A stretch of DNA of 64,000 bases from Cellvibrio sp. PSBB006 (GTDB lineage: Bacteria > Pseudomonadota > Gammaproteobacteria > Pseudomonadales > Cellvibrionaceae), in contig NZ_CP021382.1 of the NCBI RefSeq assembly GCF_002162135.1, forward strand, positions 3,470,001 to 3,534,000. The letters run 5' to 3'. Below are positions 8,079-16,851 of this stretch, in pieces. Each line of letters begins with the position of its first letter. The first letter of the stretch is position 1. The notes beneath the pieces are model-generated. The model was not told the DNA's origin. It ran no database searches and saw only the letters and a list, made by a program, of their open reading frames with translations. The position numbers and the translations under genes were made by a program.

Positions 8079-9098
8079 TTAAGGTTTCATATAAGCCTTG
8101 CGAAATGACAATAACATCAGCAACAACAGGCTTATCCAATGCAGGGCACCGCCGCCGCCACTACCGCCGGTATTATCACGCTGGCTTACGCTTGAACTGG
8201 ACGATGATGTACTGCTGGACGACACGCTGGCCTCGCTGGATGAGGTTGCGCTACTGGCCACACTTGAACTGACAGACGAACTGGACACCGCTTGCGAACT
8301 GACACTTGAGCTAGAGCTGCTGGCCGGTTCATCGGCTGGCGGTGTGCCTGTGAATCCGACAGCATCTTCATGTGTAAGCGCAAGAATCAAAATTCCATCC
8401 TGAACAATCACATTTTCCGGCAAAAAATCCACGCGATTGGTATCGAAACTCCAATTGGCTTTGTTCCAGCGCGTTGCATCAAAACTGTCGAAGTCATCGC
8501 GCCAGGCGGGTTCAAATTCGTCGGTTTCCGCATTGTAGGATTGGTACTCGATGTAATTTACAAATTGATACACCGGCAAAATTGAATCATCCCAGGGCCC
8601 GACCCATTCCGGAGATTCGCTGGACCAGATATTAAACCGCAAGCTCTGCGGGTTGGTTAGGCTCGTGACTGTGCTGGTGCCGTTGATACGGCGTACTTCT
8701 TCGCCATCCAGATACCAGGCTACATAATCCGGTGTCCATTCCAGCACATAGGTGTGATAGGCATCGGCGAGTGAAACGTCTGTACTGTGATCTTGTAATG
8801 AATGAATCGTAGGGCGCGAACTGCCCAAAATAATATTGCTTTGCCATTCGGTCGCATTATTTTTGCCGAAGACTTCAATATCAATTTCTTCCCAAAAAGT
8901 AGTGCCAACTTCAGAACCATTTTTGTAAGTAAAGAAGGTAGACAGGATGCCGCTGCCTTCAGCCACGCGCATGCGAATTTCATAGCGACCATAGAGCACG
9001 CTGTCGGTGGAAAAAATCTCCGCACCTTTATAGGGTTTGGCAAAAGTGGAGTTGGAAAACAAAACGCCCAATAAAACAAGAAACAGGTAAGGCTTCAT
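8079..9098 (-). CDS. Secreted circularly permuted GH16 beta-1,3-1,4-glucanase with GlyGly-CTERM-like tail
   Basis: Predicted licheninase cutting mixed-linkage beta-glucans. A signal peptide (1-20, after TFA) leads straight into the GH16 core with catalytic E71-I-D73-I-E75. The strand that is N-terminal in Bacillus lichenases (WRDDFDSFDATRWNKANWSF) here follows the catalytic part, the natural circular permutation known from the Fibrobacter succinogenes enzyme, which it closely resembles. A polyserine linker (about 270-307) leads to GGSGGGG, a hydrophobic helix and a short basic end, matching GlyGly-CTERM sorting tails. I chose ATG 9098 because the signal peptide begins there. The start lies 15 bases after the terminator of the upstream paralogue. 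Confidence 0.9.
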   Translation of the reverse strand: MKPYLFLVLLGVLFSNSTFAKPYKGAEIFSTDSVLYGRYEIRMRVAEGSGILSTFFTYKNGSEVGTTFWEEIDIEVFGKNNATEWQSNIILGSSRPTIHSLQDHSTDVSLADAYHTYVLEWTPDYVAWYLDGEEVRRINGTSTVTSLTNPQSLRFNIWSSESPEWVGPWDDSILPVYQFVNYIEYQSYNAETDEFEPAWRDDFDSFDATRWNKANWSFDTNRVDFLPENVIVQDGILILALTHEDAVGFTGTPPADEPASSSSSSVSSQAVSSSSVSSSVASSATSSSEASVSSSSTSSSSSSVSQRDNTGGSGGGGALHWISLLLLMLLSFRKAYMKP

Positions 9099-9112
9099 AT
9101 AGACTTCTCGGT

Positions 9113-9146
9113 AAAAAAGCGGGATGGCACCCGTGTGCAATCCCGC
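9113..9146 (-). terminator. Rho-independent terminator between the two glucanase genes
   Basis: On the minus strand GCGGGAT (9146-9140) pairs with ATCCCGC (9125-9119), with an inner GCAC/GTGC pair and a 4-base loop, followed at once by six T (9118-9113). It ends the upstream glucanase transcript, yet lies only 15 bases before the start of the downstream one, so it may act as an attenuator. Confidence 0.85.
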
Positions 9147-9175
9147 AAGGTCGTGTAATTAATTGTCGTGAATAA

Positions 9176-10351
9176 TTAGAGGCGGGTTAATTTAATCCAG
9201 TCGATATTAAAACCGCCGCTGTTGGCGTATATCGCCAGATTCTGAACACCGCTATTCAGATAAATATTGTGGGCAATCACCTGGTACGTGCCCCAACTCC
9301 CGGTGTAAGGCACACTGATCGTGCCCAGACCAACACCGTCCCGATCCAGCGTAAATTGTGCGGTGGTGAGCGCTGATGCAACGCGATATTCAACACGATA
9401 GGTACCGCTCTGGGGAATATTGACGTTGGTGTATTTGAACCACTCACCGGCATCGATATAGCCCACCACACCACCGCTGGCGAGTACGCTGCCGCCCACT
9501 TCATTAAAATTTTCCGCTTCAATCACAATGGATGTGCTGCCACCGCCGTTGCCGTTTCCATTGCCGTTATCCGTTGGCGGGTTACCGTTGTAACCGGTTT
9601 GCCCTTCACGGGTGAGCGCCAGAACCAGAATGCCGTTTTTCACGACCACATTAGCCGGATCAAAATCGGCAAGGTTTTCACCAAAGGTCCAGTTGGCCTT
9701 GCCCCAGCGGTTGCTGTCAAAGCTGTTGAAGTCATCGCGCCAGCCCACACCGAAGCTGTTGGTCGCACCGATGAAAGGTTTGTATTCAATGTAGTCAACA
9801 AACTGGTACACCGGCAGGATGTTCGGATTCCAGGGGCCCACCCATTCCGGGATATTGGCAGCCCACAGGTTGAAGCGGAGGCTCTGGGGGCTGTTCAGGC
9901 TGGTGACGAACTGCCCGCCATTGATCCGCCGGATTTCGGCGCCATTCACGAACCAGGCGATGTAATTGGGCGTCCATTCCAGCACATAGGTGTGGTAGGC
10001 ATCGCCGAGGGAAGCCGGCGCGGTATGCACACCTTCGGTCTTGGTGGTGGGCCGATTTGTGCCGATGATCACATTGCTCTGCCACTGGGTGGCGTTGTTC
10101 TTGCCGAAGATTTCGATATCAATCTCTTCCCAAAAGACACCGTTTTGCTCGGACCCGTTTTTATAAGTAAAAAACGTGGAGAGCACACCGCTGCCTTTGG
10201 CGGCACGCATCCGCATCTCATAGCGGCCGTAGTGGTAGCTTTGGTTGGAGTAGATTTCCGCACCCTTGTAGGGCTTCGCGGTGGCATGACCGGCCATGAA
10301 GATGGCGGAGCTGAGGAGCAGCAGGGCAGATAACGAGTAGAGTTTGCGCAT
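9176..10351 (-). CDS. Secreted circularly permuted GH16 beta-1,3-1,4-glucanase with CBM6
   Basis: A 391-residue secreted glucanase, tandem paralogue of the next gene downstream. Signal peptide 1-25 (cleavage near HATA). GH16 core with catalytic E76-I-D78-I-E80. The displaced strand WRDDFNSFDSNRWGKANWTF comes after the catalytic region, as in Fibrobacter lichenase. A Gly/Asn linker (GNGNGNGGG) leads to a C-terminal CBM6-type module (about 265-391), recognised by IEAENF near its start, GEWFKYTNVNIPQSGTYRVE and NIDWIKLTRL at its end. Role: hydrolysis of mixed-linkage beta-glucan, bound to substrate by the CBM. No GlyGly tail, so it is probably released. Confidence 0.92.
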   Translation of the reverse strand: MRKLYSLSALLLLSSAIFMAGHATAKPYKGAEIYSNQSYHYGRYEMRMRAAKGSGVLSTFFTYKNGSEQNGVFWEEIDIEIFGKNNATQWQSNVIIGTNRPTTKTEGVHTAPASLGDAYHTYVLEWTPNYIAWFVNGAEIRRINGGQFVTSLNSPQSLRFNLWAANIPEWVGPWNPNILPVYQFVDYIEYKPFIGATNSFGVGWRDDFNSFDSNRWGKANWTFGENLADFDPANVVVKNGILVLALTREGQTGYNGNPPTDNGNGNGNGGGSTSIVIEAENFNEVGGSVLASGGVVGYIDAGEWFKYTNVNIPQSGTYRVEYRVASALTTAQFTLDRDGVGLGTISVPYTGSWGTYQVIAHNIYLNSGVQNLAIYANSGGFNIDWIKLTRL

Positions 10352-10382
10352 AGAGTTTCACCTTTATGATTATTAGAGGACT

Positions 10383-10407
10383 CCGGGAGCGGACGATGTC
10401 CGCCCGG
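10383..10407. other. Hairpin upstream of the CBM6 glucanase
   Basis: GCGGAC/GTCCGC (6 bp, loop GAT), extended by CCGG/CCGG with a two-base bulge. It lies between the stop of the leftward hydrolase gene (10513) and the glucanase start (10351). It could end the hydrolase transcript or structure the glucanase leader. No T-run. Confidence 0.35.
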
Positions 10408-10512
10408 TCATAATCCCGAAATCGACTCAGGTGATCGCGCCATTTTGCGCAGTGAACCTAAACTGGTGCTTAATTGGCGCCCCCATTGGCGCGCTTGATG
10501 AAGTTATTGCGC

Positions 10513-11313
10513 TCAGCGAAGCACAAAGTCACGGATGGCTTTTAATGCATTGGGGTTGTCGAACAGGTTGTTATGGCCGACGCCGGGCAACTCCAGCAGC
10601 TCCTTGGGGCTATTGATAGCGGCATAGGTGGCGAGAGAATCCTTGGGCGGGATAACCACATCCGCATCGCCGACCAGCATCAACACCGGGCAGGTGAACT
10701 GTTCGGCATAAGTAATCAGCTCAAAGGGGTGTTGCAGCAGCCATGTCACCGGCAGGATCGGAAACATCCGCTTACCGTTCTGGATGGCACTTTTCAGGGG
10801 CGTCAGCAAGACCAGCTTATCGATCCGGCGCTGGGTAGCGAGATAACCCGCCACTGCCGAGCCCAAGCTGCGGCCGATCACCACCACCTGCGCGGTATCG
10901 AGATTGTGCCGTCGGCCCAGTTCATCATAGATGGCCTCGGCATCCGCATAGAGCGCAGCCTGGGACGGCGTACCCTCGCTGCGACCGTAACCCCGATAAT
11001 TGAAAGCATAAGTATGACGGGCGCCCATTTTTTGCAGGATCGGTAAGAGACTGATGACATCTTCCGCATTGCCGCCGAAATAAAGAATGATGAGCGCGTT
11101 ATCGGCCGCCGGGTCCTCCAGCTGCCAGCCGCTCAACAGCGCGTCCTCTCCCGCTAACGCAATATGTTGCCCCGCGTATTGCGCATAAGCCGCGTCTTCG
11201 GCGGTCGTGCGGGGAAAGATCAGGCGCGTTTGCCACAAAAATGCCAGGGCGCAGAGCAGGAGATAACACAGGATAATAAACAACAGGATAGTCAGCATGG
11301 GTCCGGTCTTCAT
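10513..11313 (-). CDS. Alpha/beta hydrolase, membrane-anchored
   Basis: A 266-residue alpha/beta hydrolase of the BEM46/S33-like type. The N-terminus (about residues 6-27) is one hydrophobic anchor. Nucleophile Ser149 lies in GRSLGS; the acid is in VGDADVVIPP and the histidine in GVGHNNLFD. The oxyanion region reads ILYFGGNAEDV. I chose ATG 11313, where the anchor begins, over a frame start 57 bases upstream. Substrate unknown; esterase or lipase-like activity is typical. It is divergent from the next gene. Confidence 0.85.
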   Translation of the reverse strand: MKTGPMLTILLFIILCYLLLCALAFLWQTRLIFPRTTAEDAAYAQYAGQHIALAGEDALLSGWQLEDPAADNALIILYFGGNAEDVISLLPILQKMGARHTYAFNYRGYGRSEGTPSQAALYADAEAIYDELGRRHNLDTAQVVVIGRSLGSAVAGYLATQRRIDKLVLLTPLKSAIQNGKRMFPILPVTWLLQHPFELITYAEQFTCPVLMLVGDADVVIPPKDSLATYAAINSPKELLELPGVGHNNLFDNPNALKAIRDFVLR

Positions 11314-11499
11314 GGTCGCTTCGTCTCGGGTCAGAGAGGGTGAATAACACGAATAGCAGGGTAAATCCACGAAGCAGGGCGATATTTACACAGCCACAAC
11401 AGTATTTGATGAACCTGAACAACGCCTTACCGCGCATCTTCGTATAATGCGCAACGCAATTGCATTCAAACACAGAGCACAGAGCACGGAGAAAGCTTC

Positions 11500-12516
11500 A
11501 TGGATTCACTTTCACAAGCCGCCTTGGGTTCCGCGGTGGGCTTAGCGGTCATGGGCCGCCGTACCGCATTATGGAAAGCGGCACTGATCGGCGCAGCCTT
11601 TGGCACCCTGCCCGATCTGGACGCCTTTATCGATCACGGCGATCCGATTCGCAATATGACCTTTCACCGCGCAGCGAGTCATTCGTTGTTTTACCTCACC
11701 ATACTCTCGCCCGCACTAGCCTGGCTGGTCAGTAAACTGTCTCGAAAAGCTGAACATTTCAAGCACTGGCTGGCGGCGATCTGGCTGATCCTGATTACCC
11801 ATGTGTTGCTGGATTTTATGACCATCTATGGGACGCAGATGGCTATCCCTTTTAGCAATTATCCGTTCGGCGTCGGCAGTATTTTTATTATCGATCCCTT
11901 GTACACCCTGCCGCTATTGTTCGGCATTATCGCGGCGCTGATTTTTTATCGCTCGTCAGGTATGCGTCGGAATGCGTTAGGGCTTTCGTTAAGCACGGTG
12001 TATCTCGCGTGGACGGTCCTCGCGCAGTGGTATGTGGAAAAAATAACTGACGATTACCTGACACAACACGATGTGACAGTCGAGCAGCGTCTGGTAACAC
12101 CGACACCGTTTAATACCTTGTTGTGGCGAGTCGTGGTGATAACGCCGGAGGGTTACGCGGAAGGTTTTTATTCTCTACTGGATAAAACACCGCAATTAAA
12201 TTTGAAACATTTTCCGCGCAACGAGGATTTGTTTGATGCGGTGCAAGGTAACTGGGGCGCGGAACGCATGGCCTGGTTCACACATGGCTTTTTCAAGATG
12301 AGCGAAGACGATGGCAAATTAATGATTACTGATCTGCGTATGGGGCAGGAACCCTTTTATAGCTTTACGTTTGTGGTTGCGGAGCGCGTTGGCGATGTGT
12401 GGCAAGCGGTTATCCCCGAACATATCAGTGAAAATCCTGATATTGAGCTGGCGCTGGGTTGGTTGGGGCGGCGAATCGGAGGCGATATTGTTGATCCGCC
12501 GTGGTTGGTGGAATGA
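11500..12516 (+). CDS. YdjM/DUF457-type membrane metal-dependent hydrolase
   Basis: A 338-residue integral membrane protein of the family annotated as membrane-bound metal-dependent hydrolase (YbcI/YdjM, DUF457). Conserved N-terminal features are MDSLSQAALGSAVGLAVMG, the acidic LPDLDAF, and HRAASHSLF with two histidines, plausible metal ligands. Four or so membrane spans lie between residues 15 and 175; the remainder is soluble. E. coli YdjM is LexA-regulated, but I see no LexA box here. TATAAT at 11443-11448 is a possible -10 element. The activity is unproven for the family. Confidence 0.75.
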   Translation: MDSLSQAALGSAVGLAVMGRRTALWKAALIGAAFGTLPDLDAFIDHGDPIRNMTFHRAASHSLFYLTILSPALAWLVSKLSRKAEHFKHWLAAIWLILITHVLLDFMTIYGTQMAIPFSNYPFGVGSIFIIDPLYTLPLLFGIIAALIFYRSSGMRRNALGLSLSTVYLAWTVLAQWYVEKITDDYLTQHDVTVEQRLVTPTPFNTLLWRVVVITPEGYAEGFYSLLDKTPQLNLKHFPRNEDLFDAVQGNWGAERMAWFTHGFFKMSEDDGKLMITDLRMGQEPFYSFTFVVAERVGDVWQAVIPEHISENPDIELALGWLGRRIGGDIVDPPWLVE

Positions 12517-12520
12517 GAGA

Positions 12521-12553
12521 TGTCGGATTACGCTTGCGCTAATCCGACCTACA
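12521..12553. repeat. Palindromic intergenic repeat (GTCGGATTA type)
   Basis: TCGGATTA and TAATCCGA form a perfect 8-bp stem around CGCTTGCGC, between the convergent DUF457 and S9 peptidase genes. It resembles a palindromic element widely scattered in gammaproteobacterial intergenic space. A degenerate relative lies after ridA (48822-48844). It may also terminate transcription from both sides. Confidence 0.5.
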
Positions 12554-12559
12554 ATCAAA

Positions 12560-14566
12560 CTAAATTCTCGCCTGCTGCGCCGTTTTTGCAGCCGGCGCAT
12601 CCACCGGCAAATACTTATGCAAAAACGCATCCATAGCTTCAAAGGTCTGTTTGCGATGCGGCAGATAATCCAGGTGATGGCTACCGCCTTCCAGCTCGAT
12701 GTACTCATACACCTTGTTGTATTTCTTTAAACGCTTCGCCATTAAGCGACTTTGGTCAACCGGAACAATTGTATCGTCCGCACCATGCAATAACAGGATC
12801 GGGATTTTTACCCGCTCTGCCAGCCGCGCGGGCGAGGTTTCGCGCAATTGTTTTTTATCGTTACCCAATTGCTCGCGCATCACATTGCGGTTGGTGAAAT
12901 AACGCGCGGTGTTGCGCAATTTCACGATGTCGGAGATACCGGCAAAACTGATCGCACACTGAAATAAATCCGGCGTTTTGGTTGCCCCCATCAAGGCAGC
13001 ATAACCACCGTAACTGCCGCCGGCGATACAGACGCGTTTCGGATCGGCAATGTTTTCAGTCACTAAAAATTTCACCGCATCTTCCAGGTCATCCTGCATC
13101 GCCAGACCCATACCACCCACGGCCATCATCATAAAGTCGTGACCGTAACCGGCGGAACCGCGAAAGTTAGGTTGGAACACGGCATAGCCGCGATTCGCCA
13201 TATAGGCGGAAAAACTGTCGTAACCTTTGCCGTCGCGCGACATCGGGCCACCGTGAGGCAGGATGATGGTGGCAATGGGGGTGTCTTTAAAGTTTTTGGG
13301 CAATGACAAGTAGCCTTCCAGCTCCAAACCGTCGCGTGCTTTGTAGGTCACCAGTTCTTTTTCTACCAGAACGCCATTGCTCAATTCCGGATACACATCG
13401 GCTACAAAATCCAGGGTCTTTTTGTCGCGGTCACCAAACAGGTATTGGCCGGGTTGCGTCTCGCCGACAGAAAACAAAATGTATTTACGCGCGTCGTAGC
13501 TCAAGCTGGTGACATAATTACCGGAATCGGGCAAGGCTTTATCAATACCATTCTGGAAGGCGGTAAATTCAGGATTCCAGAAAATGCTTTTGCCACCGTT
13601 ATCGTGATAATACAAACCCACGGCATCGCGGTGTGCGGGGGAATAAATCAAACTGCCGGAGACATCGTATTCAGGATTACTGAGGATCAACTCCATCGGA
13701 TATCCTTCTTTGGACAAGTCCGCTTTATACACAGCCTTCCTGCCTTCATGGTCAGCCAGCAAATACAACGTGTTGCCATCTTTGCCAAACCCGAGCGGAC
13801 TAATGCTGGGCTCATCAAATACCACATAAGACCAGGCCACCGTCCACTTGTTCGTCTGCGGATCGAGCACGCGGATGCTGATCTTGCGTTCGCGGTCGTT
13901 ATAACCTTCACCCAAGCGCACGTTGCCCTGTTGATCCGCCATCCAGGAGCGCACCGATGCCATGTGTTTTTTCACCCGGCGCAAACGGCCGTTGTTAACG
14001 TTGGCTTTATAAACGGTTTGATGATTGGGAAATTCGCGGTCCACACTCAGGAGGATATGGTCGGGGTCATCGGGCAAGATGCTGATGATGTTGTCCTGGA
14101 ACTGACTGATCCAGCCATCGGCCTCGTCATCCGGGCGCACCAGGGTAATCATCTTGGATGGCTTTTTTGCATCCACCGCCAGCAGGCGAGTTTCCGTAAA
14201 ACGCAAATGCGTACCTCGACGGCTGTCAAAACGCAGGCTCATCAGCAAGCGATCATTATTAGCCCAGCGTACCCAGTTAAATTTGAATTGTTCGTTGTCG
14301 GTTTTGGTGGGATAAAAAACCTCACCGGTGCTCAGGTTCAAGGTCATGAGCACCGTATCCTCACCGATATTACGCAACGCAATCAGGTGCGTACCGTCCG
14401 GTGATAATTCCACGTTCTGTATCGCTTCATCGCGATAAAAAGCTTCCAGTGGCAGCGGTGTTTCGGGTGAGGCGTGGGTGAATGGCGAAGCGATGGCAAA
14501 CAGCAAGCAGTTGATGATAAACAGTGTGCGGGTATGTCGTCCGCGTACCCAAGTAAATGTGAACAT
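12560..14566 (-). CDS. Secreted S9-family (prolyl oligopeptidase-type) peptidase
   Basis: A 668-residue serine peptidase of family S9C (acylaminoacyl/dipeptidyl peptidase type). A signal sequence (about 11-33, ending FTHA) targets it to the periplasm or outside. Residues about 40-400 are the beta-propeller. The catalytic domain holds Ser518 (GGSYGGY), Asp in HGADDTIVPVDQS and His in GGSHHLDY. ATG 14566 was chosen for an AAGGA site and the signal peptide; a frame start 45 bases upstream is unsupported. It probably degrades peptides for nutrition. Monocistronic by context. Confidence 0.9.
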   Translation of the reverse strand: MFTFTWVRGRHTRTLFIINCLLFAIASPFTHASPETPLPLEAFYRDEAIQNVELSPDGTHLIALRNIGEDTVLMTLNLSTGEVFYPTKTDNEQFKFNWVRWANNDRLLMSLRFDSRRGTHLRFTETRLLAVDAKKPSKMITLVRPDDEADGWISQFQDNIISILPDDPDHILLSVDREFPNHQTVYKANVNNGRLRRVKKHMASVRSWMADQQGNVRLGEGYNDRERKISIRVLDPQTNKWTVAWSYVVFDEPSISPLGFGKDGNTLYLLADHEGRKAVYKADLSKEGYPMELILSNPEYDVSGSLIYSPAHRDAVGLYYHDNGGKSIFWNPEFTAFQNGIDKALPDSGNYVTSLSYDARKYILFSVGETQPGQYLFGDRDKKTLDFVADVYPELSNGVLVEKELVTYKARDGLELEGYLSLPKNFKDTPIATIILPHGGPMSRDGKGYDSFSAYMANRGYAVFQPNFRGSAGYGHDFMMMAVGGMGLAMQDDLEDAVKFLVTENIADPKRVCIAGGSYGGYAALMGATKTPDLFQCAISFAGISDIVKLRNTARYFTNRNVMREQLGNDKKQLRETSPARLAERVKIPILLLHGADDTIVPVDQSRLMAKRLKKYNKVYEYIELEGGSHHLDYLPHRKQTFEAMDAFLHKYLPVDAPAAKTAQQARI

Positions 14567-14623
14567 GGATAGAGTCCTTGTGTCTTTATAGTGATGATGA
14601 AATTTTTTCAATCCTGGTCGTGG

Positions 14624-15886
14624 CTAATCGGTGAGTCTTACCTCCTTGATGTCATCCAGCTGAATCGGCATCACCAGATGCCCGCCTTGTTCAAAGCGTT
14701 GAAATTGAATGCGCCCTTCTTCAACCGCGCGAATCTGTCCACGATAACTTTTGCCGTTGTGCAGACGAACACGCACGCTTTTACGCAAATGATTTTTCAA
14801 GTCGTCCAGCGATAGTAAACTCGGATCGACAACCGGCTCCGCTGCAACAGCCTCTTGCTCGGCTTCCTTTTGCGCAACGATTTGCGCTTGCTCTTCCTCC
14901 GTTAAACCCACCAGATCCAGCGTGACCACCGGTGCATCATTAACCTCCAGATTGCCCTGCAAACGATAAATTAAAATATTCGCCGGCGTCTCAAAAAGAT
15001 CACGCAAGGAAAGGCTGGTGGCGGGAAACAAATACAAACTGAAACGGTCAGGTGTCTGCACAAAATTTTCGTAAGCGGCGGTCACCTTGGGGCCGACGGC
15101 AATACCCTGGCGATTCCAGTAATCCTGCCAGGCCGCCAGATGATGCGCGCGATATTCAGCAGGCGTCATACCGGTTTCCGCCGCACAGAATTTAATGACG
15201 TTAGCGGCGTAGCCCAGATCTTCATATTCCACATCAAGGCTGTTTAGCGCCGCGCGGGTAAATGTCGCAGCCATCACCTGCGCAGAGCGGGAGCTGGCAC
15301 CGAGCTGGACATCAGCGGTGATCTCCAGACGCGCCAGTTCTTCGGTAAGGTTACGGACATAGAGGCGCAGTTTTTGCCCATCACCGATGATTTCGTAATC
15401 CAGATCGATATTCATCACCAATTCTTCATAACCCATATCCATCAGATCATGGCCGCTAAATTTCTGACGATTACCGCAACCCATCGCATCAAAACCCTGG
15501 GCGGTGCTGAAGGTCTGGCTGCTGCCGTAAACGCTACCACCGGTAAGAATCCGCAGCCCACTCACCGAAACACCCAGATGCTGGGGAAATTGCTGTTTTT
15601 TCGCGTCTTCAGACAGGTAAAACAAACCCAGCGCGTTGCCGGTGCGCAACTTGACCTGATCAATCAAAACCGCGTCGTTAGCGCCGTGAGGCTGGAAACG
15701 CAGGTGATTAATCTGCGCTTCGCCGGTGTGGGTCACATTGACATCCCGGTAACTGAAATCGCCCACCACTTGCGCGGCCTGGACCAGTTCGTCGAGGCTC
15801 TTTTTCATCTGGGATTCGTAATAGAACTTACCGCCAAAGAAAACGCCGGCGGCAATGAGGATGGCGAGGATCAGGAAGCGCTTCAT
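14624..15886 (-). CDS. Unrecognised anchored protein with Sm-like C-terminal domain
   Basis: A 420-residue protein. A single N-terminal helix (residues 4-22) anchors or exports it. The middle has mixed secondary structure without a recognisable motif; lone cysteines occur near MGCGNRQ and KFCAAETG. The C-terminal 60 residues, after an Ala/Glu-rich coiled stretch (EEEQAQIVAQKEAEQEA), resemble a small SH3/Sm-like barrel: LKNHLRKSVRVRLHNGKSYR and IQLDDIKEVRL. Its fold might resemble Hfq-like domains, but RNA binding would be odd for an exported protein. A GAAGCCG/CGGCTTC hairpin (15904-15921) sits in its leader. Function unknown. Confidence 0.6.
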   Translation of the reverse strand: MKRFLILAILIAAGVFFGGKFYYESQMKKSLDELVQAAQVVGDFSYRDVNVTHTGEAQINHLRFQPHGANDAVLIDQVKLRTGNALGLFYLSEDAKKQQFPQHLGVSVSGLRILTGGSVYGSSQTFSTAQGFDAMGCGNRQKFSGHDLMDMGYEELVMNIDLDYEIIGDGQKLRLYVRNLTEELARLEITADVQLGASSRSAQVMAATFTRAALNSLDVEYEDLGYAANVIKFCAAETGMTPAEYRAHHLAAWQDYWNRQGIAVGPKVTAAYENFVQTPDRFSLYLFPATSLSLRDLFETPANILIYRLQGNLEVNDAPVVTLDLVGLTEEEQAQIVAQKEAEQEAVAAEPVVDPSLLSLDDLKNHLRKSVRVRLHNGKSYRGQIRAVEEGRIQFQRFEQGGHLVMPIQLDDIKEVRLTD

Positions 15887-16111
15887 ACATGTGTCCTTGT
15901 GTCGAAGCCGGGGGCGGCTTCACAGGCCCATCCAGCTGGCAGAATAATTCGCTTTTATACCGAAAAGCGGGGTGAAGTGCGAGGGGCTGGGTGTAAAAAG
16001 CACGTCTGATGGACATGATGCTTCATAAAAACAGCGTGCCACCGTGACAAAACTGGACACATCGTAGAACAAAACCAGACTGTGATAGTTATTGCGATGA
16101 GTGATCCCAAC

Positions 16112-16750
16112 CTATCGCAGAAGAGGACCATCAACCAAATGCTGAATCTGTAGCTCGGCCTGCACCAATGATTGCGCCAAACGTTCACCACCAAACTCGT
16201 CATTGCCCGCATAAACAAAATGCAATTGATTGATACCAATAAAGGGCAACACAGTACGCAAATAAGGTTCAACCTGATTGAGTGACGCGTAAGGGCCATC
16301 GGGTTCGTAACCGCTATCGCCGGTAGCAACCATGATAATCGTCGGCTTGTCGGTTAACAGCGGTTTGTAAGGTTGCGCATCTTCCGGTTCAAATAAAAAT
16401 GTGCGCCCTACACGCACGATCTGATCGATCCAGGCTTTCACCGAGGCAGGCACACCAAAGTTATACATGGGTACGCCCATGACTAGCATATCCGCTGTCA
16501 TTAATTCTTCTACCAGGCTATCGCTTTCGTTGAGTTGTTGTTGCTGTTCCGGTGTGCGTTGGTTTGTTGCGGTAAATGCAGCGGCGATCCAGTTTTCGTT
16601 GATAAATGACGGCAGCGCTTTGCCCAGGTCGCGGTAGATGACAGTGGCTGCCGGATCTTTCTCTTGCCAGAGTGTAATAAAATCCTGCGTCAATTTACGC
16701 GTGTGAGAGCGAGAGTAACGGGGGCTGGCATCGATATGTAAAATTTTCAT
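16112..16750 (-). CDS. azoR: FMN-dependent NADH-azoreductase
   Basis: A 212-residue flavodoxin-like AzoR. It reduces azo compounds and quinones with two-electron hydride transfer from NAD(P)H, protecting against electrophiles. Family signatures are DASPRYSRSHTRKLT (FMN phosphate loop), MGVPMYNFGVPASVKAWIDQ and the isoalloxazine region VATGDSGYEPDGP. Length is close to the E. coli enzyme. It is divergent from an HxlR regulator with a perfect inverted repeat in between, a standard quinone-stress arrangement. Confidence 0.92.
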   Translation of the reverse strand: MKILHIDASPRYSRSHTRKLTQDFITLWQEKDPAATVIYRDLGKALPSFINENWIAAAFTATNQRTPEQQQQLNESDSLVEELMTADMLVMGVPMYNFGVPASVKAWIDQIVRVGRTFLFEPEDAQPYKPLLTDKPTIIMVATGDSGYEPDGPYASLNQVEPYLRTVLPFIGINQLHFVYAGNDEFGGERLAQSLVQAELQIQHLVDGPLLR

Positions 16751-16831
16751 GCGAATGTCCTTTAATGAATAGGTGTAAAATCATTTTGCACCACCAAGAA
16801 CAATTCGGTAAGTACGCACATTTTTTTCACT

Positions 16832-16851
16832 CAGTATCCTTTTGGATACTG
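16832..16851. promoter_or_regulatory. Candidate HxlR operator
   Basis: CAGTATCC, TTTT, GGATACTG: an 8-bp perfect inverted repeat between the divergent azoR and hxlR-type genes, 39 bases before the regulator start. It is a likely binding site of that regulator, controlling both genes. Confidence 0.55.

Noticed and set aside
8180..8330. Repeated short units resembling a repeat array
   Set aside because: These encode the polyserine linker of a glucanase; low-complexity coding sequence, not CRISPR or a tandem DNA repeat.
9599..10333. 244-codon open frame opposite the CBM6 glucanase
   Set aside because: It lies wholly antisense to a clear GH16 gene and resembles no family; a shadow frame caused by GC bias.
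13445..14404. 319-codon open frame opposite the S9 peptidase
   Set aside because: Entirely antisense to a well-supported peptidase with signal peptide and catalytic triad.
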